From positions 1 to 15,576 of the forward strand of contig JBGSWL010000031.1 of the NCBI GenBank assembly GCA_041752455.1: a DNA stretch of 15,576 bases. Direction: 5' to 3'. This DNA is from JBGSWL01 sp041752455 (GTDB lineage Bacteria; Pseudomonadota; Alphaproteobacteria; Rhizobiales; Rhizobiaceae). The translations under genes and the position numbers were made by a program. Position 1 is the stretch's first letter; the number at the start of each line of letters is the position of its first letter. This document shows, piece by piece, positions 7,279 to 13,067 of this stretch. The notes below the pieces were generated by a model. It did no database searches. It was not told the origin of the DNA and saw nothing but the letters and a program-made list of their open reading frames with translations.

Positions 7279-7437
7279 ATGAAAACCGCACGCAAGAACA
7301 TCCTCCGCAATGCCATGGACGCCATGGTCGTTGCCCGCGAGCGTCAGGCTCGCGCTTATCTCAACTCGACACTGCTCATGCTCGATGACTCAACGCTGGC
7401 CCGCTACGGAATCGAGCGCAAGACGCTCAACAAGTAA
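7279..7437 (+). CDS. Small YjiS/DUF1127-like protein
   Basis: A 52-residue basic protein, MKTARKNILR followed by an amphipathic helix and the ending LMLDDSTLARYGIERKTLNK. The layout, a basic helix and then a 'LxxLDDxxLxxYGIxR' tail, is that of the small DUF1127/YjiS-like proteins abundant in Rhizobiales. Some members of that group take part in RNA turnover and in phosphate or carbon physiology; no role can be assigned here. The ATG at 7279 has a strong GGAGA seven bases upstream. The frame is open farther upstream but without family-like sequence. A strong intrinsic terminator follows at 7465-7489, so this is a single-gene transcript. Confidence 0.8.
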   Translation: MKTARKNILRNAMDAMVVARERQARAYLNSTLLMLDDSTLARYGIERKTLNK

Positions 7438-7464
7438 GCTCGGGTAACCGGACCGAACAAGACC

Positions 7465-7489
7465 AAGGCGGCCATCGGCCGCCTTTTTT
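7465..7489 (+). terminator. Intrinsic terminator after the small gene
   Basis: AAGGCGGCC, a three-base ATC loop, GGCCGCCTT, then TTTTTT to 7489: a 9-bp GC-rich stem followed directly by a U tract, oriented for forward transcription. It ends the 7279-7437 transcript and lies 12 bases before the convergent prmA stop. Confidence 0.93.
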
Positions 7490-7501
7490 GTGCGTGCCGT
7501 C

Positions 7502-8392
7502 TCAGCGTTGCAGGTGGATCGCGACCCAGCCGTCACAGCTGATCGTGCGCACATGGGTCAACCCTGCGCCATTCATCGCCGCGATCACCGGCCATCGCTG
7601 GTGGGTCAGGATGCCTGACAGGACGATGTCGGCACCCGGCGCCGCGTGGATCGCGATCTGCGGCGCCAGTTTCATCAGCGGCCTCGCCAGGATGTTGGCG
7701 ACGATCAGGTCGAACGGCGCGGCGCGGCGAAACGCTTCGTGCGCAAAACCGGTCGCCGTGGCGCATTCGACAAAGTCCTGCACCTGGTTGAGCCGCACAT
7801 TGCCTGTGGCCACCTTGGTTGCGACCGGATCGATGTCGGTCGCCAGAACCGGCACCCGCGCCGCCTTGGCGATGGCGATGGCAAGAACCGCGCTTCCGGT
7901 GCCGAGATCGAGCGTCACGGCGGGTATGCGGCGTTTCAATACATCGCCGATCAGCGACAAGCAGCCCCAGGTGGTGCCGTGATGGCCGGTGCCGAAGGCT
8001 TGGCCGGCTTCGATCTCGATGCCGATATCCGAAGCCCCGACGGCGCTGCGGTCATGGGCGCCGTGCACGACGAAGCGGCCGGCCCGCACCGGTTTCAGCC
8101 CTTCCAGCGACAGGGCTACCCAATCGACATCGGGCAGGACCTCGACGGCAAAATCGAGATGAAGGCCGGCAGCCTTCAGGCAGTCGGCGAGGCGTGATTG
8201 CGTCTCCGCGATCCGGTCTGCGTCATCGTCGGGCAAATAGACCGCGATTTCGCGAATGCCGCTGTCGGTGACGACCTCGACGCAGGCGAGCGCATAGCCA
8301 TCGTCTTCGAAGGCCGCTTCCATATGCGCAAACAGCGCTTCGGCCTCACGTTCGGGAGCGCTGGAGACAAGGCGAACGGCTGTCGTAGTCAT
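7502..8392 (-). CDS. prmA: Ribosomal protein L11 methyltransferase
   Basis: A 296-residue SAM-dependent methyltransferase that trimethylates ribosomal protein L11. The N-terminal L11-recognition domain occupies about residues 1-100. The diagnostic PrmA motif GQAFGTGHHGTT is at 130-141, SAM-binding motif I LDLGTGSAVLAIAIAK at 161-176, the acidic end of motif II ATDIDPVA at 184-191, and the NPPY-equivalent VANILARPL at 231-239. The C-terminus GWVAIHLQR matches the usual PrmA end. The ATG at 8392 has only a weak GGAT upstream. It lies behind the SCO1 gene on the same strand, 86 bases away, with a stem-loop in between, so the two may or may not share a transcript. Confidence 0.95.
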   Translation of the reverse strand: MTTTAVRLVSSAPEREAEALFAHMEAAFEDDGYALACVEVVTDSGIREIAVYLPDDDADRIAETQSRLADCLKAAGLHLDFAVEVLPDVDWVALSLEGLKPVRAGRFVVHGAHDRSAVGASDIGIEIEAGQAFGTGHHGTTWGCLSLIGDVLKRRIPAVTLDLGTGSAVLAIAIAKAARVPVLATDIDPVATKVATGNVRLNQVQDFVECATATGFAHEAFRRAAPFDLIVANILARPLMKLAPQIAIHAAPGADIVLSGILTHQRWPVIAAMNGAGLTHVRTISCDGWVAIHLQR

Positions 8393-8424
8393 GCGGTGCG
8401 ATCCGGTGAAATCATTTGCGCGTC

Positions 8425-8444
8425 ACCGCCGACACATCGGCGGT
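8425..8444 (-). terminator. Stem-loop between SCO1 gene and prmA (possible terminator)
   Basis: ACCGCCGA-CACA-TCGGCGGT gives an 8-bp GC-rich stem with a four-base loop, 35 bases past the SCO1 stop and 32 bases before the prmA start on the reverse strand. No U tract follows, so it may act as a Rho-dependent or processing stem and not a true intrinsic terminator. Confidence 0.35.
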
Positions 8445-8478
8445 CAAGCTTCAAATGTCAAAGGTCATGGGCGGCAGG

Positions 8479-9051
8479 TCACAACTTGGCAAGATCGCGC
8501 AGTTTGGCGATCGCCGTATCGGCGGCCTCGCCATAGGCAATCGTCTTGCGGAAGACGCCATCCGAATCGAGCAGGAAGATCGAGGCGGTGTGGTCCATCG
8601 TATAGTCGCCGTCATCCAGCTCGATGCGCTTGAAGTAGACCGCAAAACCCTGCGCCATTTCGCGCACCTTGTCCGGATCGCCGGTGACCCCGGTGACGCG
8701 CTGGTTCACCGAGTTGATGTATTCGCCAAGGATTTCCGGCGTATCGCGCTCTGGATCGATGGTGATGAAATAGGCCTTGATCCGGTCGGCTTCGGGTCCG
8801 AGCGCGGCAAACCACTGGTCCAGTTCATACATCGTGGTCGGGCAGATCTCGGGGCAATGGGTGAAGCCGAAGAACAGCACTGTCGGCTGGCCGCGGAAGG
8901 CCGCTTCCGTGATCGGTTCGCCATCATCGGTGACCAGAGCGAACGGCACGCCAAACGGCGTCTCGGTCGTGCGTTGTGACTGGATGGTCAATGTGATCGC
9001 GAAAATGGCAATGCCAAGCGCGACAACCAGGGCTGAAAAGAGAATGCGCAT
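8479..9051 (-). CDS. SCO1/SenC family copper chaperone
   Basis: A 190-residue membrane-anchored thioredoxin-fold protein. Residues 4-22 form an N-terminal membrane anchor, with the rest in the periplasm. The copper ligands are present: CPEIC gives C66 and C70, and H154 lies in MDHTAS. FFGFTHCPEICPTT, FITIDPERDTPE and GVTGDP are standard SCO motifs. These proteins deliver copper to, or keep reduced, the CuA site of cytochrome c oxidase. I chose the ATG at 9051 because GAGGA lies seven bases upstream and the anchor follows at once; an in-frame ATG at 9096 would add 15 poorly hydrophobic residues. The small membrane-protein gene upstream is about 100 bases away on the same strand. Confidence 0.94.
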   Translation of the reverse strand: MRILFSALVVALGIAIFAITLTIQSQRTTETPFGVPFALVTDDGEPITEAAFRGQPTVLFFGFTHCPEICPTTMYELDQWFAALGPEADRIKAYFITIDPERDTPEILGEYINSVNQRVTGVTGDPDKVREMAQGFAVYFKRIELDDGDYTMDHTASIFLLDSDGVFRKTIAYGEAADTAIAKLRDLAKL

Positions 9052-9152
9052 GGCGAGGTCCTCAGAGACGATCGGGCAAAAACTGACGTGCTGCATCTAG
9101 GGCTTTGGCAAGACGATTGCACCGGGCCATTTTCACGCAGGGTGTTGGTTTG

Positions 9153-9350
9153 TCAGAAACACCAGGCGAGCCCGGCTTCGACCATGGACAGGAACATGCG
9201 CGAGCCGGCCATGTCCATGGCCAGCAGTCCGGCCACGCCCGCCGCCACGATGATGCCTGCAACGACCAGCGATCCCGCCGGCATGGCGCTGGCGACGGGT
9301 CCGGTCCCGGCATTTTCGGATGTCATCGGTTGGTCTTTGATGATCGTCAT
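9153..9350 (-). CDS. Small single-helix membrane protein
   Basis: A 65-residue protein with a Pro/Gly-rich polar start, one hydrophobic helix at about 27-47 (LVVAGIIVAAGVAGLLAMDM), and the ending SRMFLSMVEAGLAWCF. I recall similar short proteins ending in 'GLAWCF' in Rhizobiales, but I cannot name a function. The sole cysteine is the penultimate residue. The start at 9350 is uncertain: an in-frame ATG at 9326 would give 57 residues, and neither has a convincing ribosome-binding site. It lies upstream of and co-oriented with the SCO1 gene, and is divergent from cytochrome b561 across a short AT-rich gap, so a respiratory membrane role is a guess from location. Confidence 0.6.
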   Translation of the reverse strand: MTIIKDQPMTSENAGTGPVASAMPAGSLVVAGIIVAAGVAGLLAMDMAGSRMFLSMVEAGLAWCF

Positions 9351-9378
9351 GGATCACACATTACAGAAGTTTCACTTC

Positions 9379-9398
9379 ATATCCAAGTATACTGATAT
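9379..9398. promoter_or_regulatory. Near-palindromic AT-rich site in divergent promoter
   Basis: ATATC, a CA insert, the self-complementary AGTATACT, then GATAT: without the CA this would be a perfect 18-bp palindrome. It lies in the only strongly A/T-rich patch of this area, 29 bases from the small-membrane-protein start and 42 bases before cytochrome b561. TATACT at 9388-9393 could serve as a -10 hexamer, but no -35 match is evident. Probably a promoter with an operator; the regulator is unknown. Confidence 0.4.
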
Positions 9399-9440
9399 TA
9401 TGGTGCCGATGGGGGGATTTTCCAACCTCGGGGACACACC

Positions 9441-9956
9441 ATGAGCGCCGCTTCTGCCGCTGCCGCCACTCCGGCGGGCTATTCCAAATTGCAGATCGCA
9501 CTGCACTGGATCGTTGCGATCCTGATCGTTTTCCAGATTGTCGGCCATGAATTCATGGTTGAAGCCTATGATGCCTTGAACGATGGCGAAGTTCCCGCCG
9601 CCCTCGACATGCTGCTGGCGCGTGGCCACGTGATTGCCGGTATCGTGATCTGGCTGTTTGCGCTGTGGCGGGTTTCGCTGCGCTTCACACGCGGTGTGCC
9701 AGCGCCGGTTCCGGGCGGCAATCCGCTGCTGGAAAAGCTCGCGGCGTTCATCCACTTCCTGCTTTACGCGCTGCTTCTGGCGATGCCGATCTCCGGTTCG
9801 GCGGCGTGGTTCCTCAGTATCGAGCAGGCGGCCTACGGCCATTCGATCGCGCGGTTCGTGCTGCTTCCGGCGGTCTTGCTGCACATTGCCGGCGCTCTGG
9901 CGCATCACTTCGTTTTCAAGGATGAGACGATGAAACGGATGGTCCGTCCGGTCTGA
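9441..9956 (+). CDS. Cytochrome b561 (CybB-like)
   Basis: A 171-residue inner-membrane dihaem cytochrome. Four hydrophobic helices are visible at about 20-38, 60-78, 102-118 and 136-156. The expected histidines are H22 (ALHWIVA), H63 (GHVIAG), H105 (FIHFLLY), H148 and H155/H156 (LLHIAGALAHHFVFKD), consistent with two b haems. The C-terminus KDETMKRM is typical of the prokaryotic b561 family, which passes electrons from quinol and can oxidise superoxide in E. coli CybB. The ATG at 9441 has GGGGA seven bases upstream. The gene is divergent from the small membrane protein and SCO1. A short gap holding an FNR/FixK-like box separates it from the next gene. Confidence 0.93.
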   Translation: MSAASAAAATPAGYSKLQIALHWIVAILIVFQIVGHEFMVEAYDALNDGEVPAALDMLLARGHVIAGIVIWLFALWRVSLRFTRGVPAPVPGGNPLLEKLAAFIHFLLYALLLAMPISGSAAWFLSIEQAAYGHSIARFVLLPAVLLHIAGALAHHFVFKDETMKRMVRPV

Positions 9957-9973
9957 ACGAACCAGGCAAAGGC

Positions 9974-9987
9974 TTGATCACGATCAA
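9974..9987. promoter_or_regulatory. FNR/FixK-type box (anaerobox) upstream of the DUF2189-like gene
   Basis: TTGATCACGATCAA, an exact fit to TTGAT-N4-ATCAA, the binding site of FNR, FnrN and FixK; the symmetry extends one more base on each side (C...G). Its centre at 9980.5 would be at -41.5 from a start near 10022, and GATAGT at 10010-10015 sits where a -10 hexamer is expected: a class II activator layout. It precedes the gene at 10049. Confidence 0.75.
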
Positions 9988-10048
9988 GGTGAAGCCGGGC
10001 GCAGAACATGATAGTGCGTGAAAAAGGGCATCGGTGAGGGAGGAAACC

Positions 10049-10846
10049 ATGGCCGACACGCAAATTGTTCCGCGTCCTGTTTCAACAATGCCGCCGGTCA
10101 ATGTCCTGACGGCGGCCGATATCCGTGAAGCGCTGGTCCAAGGCGTCAACGATTTCCGGCGTGCGCCGCTGTTTGGCCTGTTCTTTGCCGGCGCCTATGT
10201 GATCGGCGGTTTGCTGATCGTGCAGTCGCTGTTTGTCTGGAACCAGAGCTGGATGGTGTATCCGGTGGCGATCGGCTTTCCGCTGATCGGCCCGTTTGCC
10301 GCAGCCGGTCTTTACGAGGTCTCGCGCCGCCTGCAGGCGGGGGAACCGCTGGCCTGGAACGAGATCCTGTCGTCGGTGCGGTTCCAGGGCAGCCGGGAAT
10401 TCTCCTGGATGGCCTTTGTCATCCTCTTCATCTTCTGGATCTGGATGTACCAGATCCGCCTGCTGGTCGCGATCATTCTCGGGCGGATGTCGTTCTCGAC
10501 GCTCGACAAGTTCCTCGACATCGTGCTCCACACGCCGGAGGGCTGGACCTTTCTGGTGGTCGGGCATGCGGTGGGTGCCGTGCTGGCGCTGATCCTGTTT
10601 TCGCTGACGGTCGTCTCGATCCCGATGCTGATGGAGCGCAATGTGGATTTCGTCACGGCAATGATCACATCGGTGAAGGCGGTCATTGCATCGCCGGTCG
10701 TCATGCTCGGCTGGGGTGTCATCGTCACGCTGACGGTACTTGCCTCGATGATCCCTGCATTTCTCGGCTTGTTCATCACCCTGCCGGTACTTGGCCATGC
10801 GACATGGCACATCTACAAAAAGGCTGTCGGGCCGCAGCCGCGATAA
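10049..10846 (+). CDS. DUF2189-like integral membrane protein
   Basis: A 265-residue polytopic membrane protein of unknown function. After a polar 40-residue start come about six hydrophobic segments, near 42-60, 70-88, 120-140, 168-192, 213-230 and 232-250. The opening DIREALVQGVNDFRRAPLFG, the block PLIGPFAAAGLYEVSRRLQ and SIPMLMERNVDFVTAM agree with the DUF2189 family as I know it. GGGAGGA just upstream supports the ATG at 10049 over an in-frame alternative at 10034 that lies within the ribosome-binding region. The FNR/FixK box 62 bases upstream suggests induction under low oxygen. Family function is not established, so a role in microaerobic membrane physiology is inference only. Confidence 0.85.
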   Translation: MADTQIVPRPVSTMPPVNVLTAADIREALVQGVNDFRRAPLFGLFFAGAYVIGGLLIVQSLFVWNQSWMVYPVAIGFPLIGPFAAAGLYEVSRRLQAGEPLAWNEILSSVRFQGSREFSWMAFVILFIFWIWMYQIRLLVAIILGRMSFSTLDKFLDIVLHTPEGWTFLVVGHAVGAVLALILFSLTVVSIPMLMERNVDFVTAMITSVKAVIASPVVMLGWGVIVTLTVLASMIPAFLGLFITLPVLGHATWHIYKKAVGPQPR

Positions 10847-10895
10847 TCGGCGCACAGCCTGCAGCCAGGCGTCCTGCACCCCAATTGCGCCGCAG

Positions 10896-10941
10896 TTGCA
10901 CCCCACTTGCCGGTGACAGTCGCGTCAACAAAGGGGTGCAA
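10896..10941 (+). promoter_or_regulatory. Possible RNA hairpin covering the CreA gene ribosome-binding site
   Basis: TTGCACCCC at 10896-10904 is the exact complement of GGGGTGCAA at 10933-10941, and the latter contains the likely Shine-Dalgarno G-run just ahead of the ATG at 10947. A second TGCACCCC at 10875-10882 could pair with the same segment. This is a structural reading only; the transcript start is unknown. Confidence 0.35.
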
Positions 10942-10946
10942 TCACC

Positions 10947-11438
10947 ATGCACAAAAGATCCATGCCGGGCGGGGTTCTGGCCCTCATGCTTCTTGGCGCT
11001 TCTTCGGCGCATGCCGAGGAAATCGGCCAGGTCGGCGTCGATTGGCTCGGCAACGACATTGTCATCGAGGCGATTGCTGACCCGGACGTGCAGGGCGTGA
11101 CCTGCCACGTCACCTATTTCCAGCGCGGCGTGATCGACCGGCTGTCGAAGGGCAACTGGTTCGAAGACCCTTCCAATTCGTCGATTGCCTGCCGCCAGAC
11201 TGGCCCGATCGTGATTGGCGACATCGACCTTGATCGTGATGGCGCGGAAGTGTTCCGCGAACGCCGTTCGCTGATCTGGAAGCAGCTTGTCGTCAAGCGC
11301 ATCTATGACAGGACCACCGACACGCTGGTCTACCTGTCGCATTCACGCGAGGTTTCGGAAGGCTCGGCCAAGATGGCGATCTCGACCGTGCCGCTGTGGA
11401 ACCAGGCCGTGACCTGGACATCCGGCAAACCTGAATGA
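10947..11438 (+). CDS. creA: CreA family secreted protein
   Basis: A 163-residue protein with a clear Sec signal peptide: basic start MHKR, hydrophobic core VLALMLLGAS and a cleavage site after AHA at residue 23. The mature part has the CreA pattern: IVIEAIADPDVQGVTCHV, then EDPSNSSIACRQTGPI, with two cysteines (C53, C82) that probably form a disulfide. CreA is a conserved periplasmic protein of unknown function; the symbol follows the family name. The AAGGGG ahead of the ATG lies within a possible hairpin. The stop overlaps the start of the downstream kinase gene (ATGA at 11435-11438), so the two are translationally coupled. Whether they share a function is unknown. Confidence 0.87.
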   Translation: MHKRSMPGGVLALMLLGASSAHAEEIGQVGVDWLGNDIVIEAIADPDVQGVTCHVTYFQRGVIDRLSKGNWFEDPSNSSIACRQTGPIVIGDIDLDRDGAEVFRERRSLIWKQLVVKRIYDRTTDTLVYLSHSREVSEGSAKMAISTVPLWNQAVTWTSGKPE

Positions 11439-12331
11439 GCACCATCGCGGTCCTGAACCGTGAAGCTTCCAGCCTCAAGACGTTGGATGCCGACGCGCTC
11501 GGTGCCGAGATCGTCGCGGCGTTCGGCGCGCAGGGACGGGACGTATCGGTCGTCATGGCTGGCGGAGAGGCCATCGCGAACGCCGTCGGCAAGGCTGCGC
11601 GCGACACAGCGCATGACACGCTGATTGTCGGCGGCGGCGATGGCACGGTCTCTCTGGCCGCCGGCCTTGCCCACAAGCACGGCAAGGTGCTGGGGATCAT
11701 CCCCGGCGGCAACATGAACTTCTTTGCCCGGTCGCTCGGCCTGCCGCTGGAACCGTCGGCAGCGGTCGAGGCGCTGGCGGCAGCGGACATCCGGACCGTC
11801 GATATCGCATTCGCCAATGGCCAACCCTTCGTGCATGAGTTTTCGCTTGGCCTGCACCCGGAATTGATCGCCGACCGCGACCGGCAACGCTACGGCTCCA
11901 AGCTTGCCAAGATGCTGGGTACGGCACGCTCGGCGGTCAAACTGGTGTTGCGCCCGTCGCAGGTGCGCGTCTGGCTGGATGATGGCGGCGTGGCCAAGCC
12001 GGTGGCGGTTGCGGCGCTGGTTGTCTCCAACAACCCCTACGGCGTCGGCCATGCACCCTATGCCGACCGGCTCGATGCCGGGGTTCTTGGTGTTTACCTC
12101 GTGCGCTCGCGTGCGCCGCATCAGGTTGCTGCGCTCGCCGCAAGCCTGCAGACCGGCAATTGGCAGGACCTGTCGTTTGTCGAATGTTCAACCTTGCCAA
12201 GACTGAAACTCGATCACCGCCGCAGGATGAAAACCGCCATCGACGGCGAACTGGTGATGATGCGCGGCCCGGTGACGATCCGCATCGATCCGGGCGGATT
12301 GCGCGTGCTGGCGCCGACTGAGGGTGACTGA
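11435..12331 (+). CDS. Diacylglycerol kinase family lipid kinase
   Basis: A 298-residue protein of the DAGK catalytic / YegS / LCB5 superfamily. The nucleotide-binding signature VGGGDGTVSLAAGLA is at 65-79 and IPGGNMNFFARSLGLP, a variant of the 'PLGTxNxxA' motif, at 89-104. The C-terminal half carries VVSNNPYGVGHAPYADRLDAG (about 196-216) and the terminal DGE acidic motif at 270-272. Family members phosphorylate diacylglycerol, sphingoid bases or phosphatidylglycerol; the substrate is not predictable here. The N-terminus AVLNREASS lacks the usual NPxSG first motif, and the PGGNMN change may indicate a separate subfamily. It starts inside the CreA stop codon. Confidence 0.9.
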   Translation: MSTIAVLNREASSLKTLDADALGAEIVAAFGAQGRDVSVVMAGGEAIANAVGKAARDTAHDTLIVGGGDGTVSLAAGLAHKHGKVLGIIPGGNMNFFARSLGLPLEPSAAVEALAAADIRTVDIAFANGQPFVHEFSLGLHPELIADRDRQRYGSKLAKMLGTARSAVKLVLRPSQVRVWLDDGGVAKPVAVAALVVSNNPYGVGHAPYADRLDAGVLGVYLVRSRAPHQVAALAASLQTGNWQDLSFVECSTLPRLKLDHRRRMKTAIDGELVMMRGPVTIRIDPGGLRVLAPTEGD

Positions 12332-12417
12332 TCAGGCGGAAGGGTTGACGATAGTGAGGTCGTTATTGCGTACAGTCGCGCCTTCTGGGACAATCGGCAA
12401 CAAACAGGTTTCGCGTC

Positions 12418-12708
12418 ATGTCGGAAATCATCGATACTTTGCGGGGGCTCAAGGCCGAACTTGAGTTCGAAGGCGTTGAGCGCATGATCCTGTTTGGCTC
12501 GCGCGCCCGTGGGACTTCGCGCGCCGACAGCGATCTGGACATAGCGATTGATGTGCGGCGGGGCAGCCGGTTTTCCATTCTCGATCTGGTCGGTGTGGAG
12601 CAGACGATCTCGGACAAGACCGGCATACCAGCCAATGCTTTCATGCTGCGCTCGCTTGGTCCGGCGTTTCGGCAGGAAATCGCCCGCGACGGGGTTGTCG
12701 TGTTCTGA
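12418..12708 (+). CDS. MNT-type nucleotidyltransferase (MntA-like antitoxin)
   Basis: A 96-residue minimal nucleotidyltransferase. FGSRARGTSRADSDLDIAID (26-45) gives the GS pair and metal-binding aspartates D39 and D41 (GSx10DxD pattern). In MntA-HepT modules such a protein is the antitoxin, which transfers AMP to a tyrosine in the HEPN toxin. Its TGA overlaps the ATG of the HEPN partner by one base (TGATG at 12706-12710), the usual coupling. The active site looks intact even though the partner carries a premature stop. A TTGACG at 12345-12350 might be a -35 element, but I find no matching -10; the ribosome-binding site is weak. GC is lower than in the preceding gene. Confidence 0.88.
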   Translation: MSEIIDTLRGLKAELEFEGVERMILFGSRARGTSRADSDLDIAIDVRRGSRFSILDLVGVEQTISDKTGIPANAFMLRSLGPAFRQEIARDGVVVF

Positions 12709-13061
12709 TGGATCGGCGAACGGCGTTCCGGCTCAACGATATCATAGAGGCGATTGATCGCATCGACAGCATGTTGTCTGCTTCAACTTTTGACGACTTG
12801 TAAACTGACGTCGTCCGCCGCGCGGCTTTCGAGCGGTTCCTTGAAATTTTGAGCAAAGCATCGAGGCACATAGACGATGATCTGAGGGCAAATGAACCGT
12901 CGATCCCATGGCGCCAGGTGGCCAATATCGGAAATCACCTGAGACATGCCTATCACCGGGTTGATTTCGAGATCCTTTGGAACATCTGGGCAAATGGCGA
13001 TCTCGCGCTGCTCAGGGATGCTGTGACCAGAATACTGGGTAATTTGAAGACTGATGAATAG
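12708..13061 (+). pseudogene. HEPN-domain (HepT/DUF86-like) toxin with in-frame stop
   Basis: Read from the ATG at 12708, one frame covers a whole HepT-like protein of 117 codons broken only by TAA at 12801-12803 (codon 32). Before it is the N-terminal helix FRLNDIIEAIDRIDSML; after it come FERFLEILSKASRHI, IPWRQVANIGNHLRHAYHRVD and DLALLRDAV, the standard order of this family. The histidine and AMPylatable tyrosine of the Rx4HxY motif remain (HAY), but the arginine position is glycine (IGNHLRHAY), which I recall in a rhizobial subfamily. The part after the stop could in principle start at TTG 12849, giving 70 residues without the first helices. I read it as a recent nonsense mutation inactivating the toxin of the MNT/HEPN pair; a sequencing error is the alternative. 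Confidence 0.82.
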
Positions 13062-13067
13062 CCGAAC

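Noticed and set aside
9970..9992. The CTTGATC/GATCAAG repeat as a terminator for cytochrome b561
   Set aside because: Two-base loop and no U tract; the exact FNR/FixK consensus is a better explanation.
12345..12376. TTGACG ... TACAGT as a sigma-70 promoter for the MNT gene
   Set aside because: The spacer would be 20 bases, too long for a confident call.
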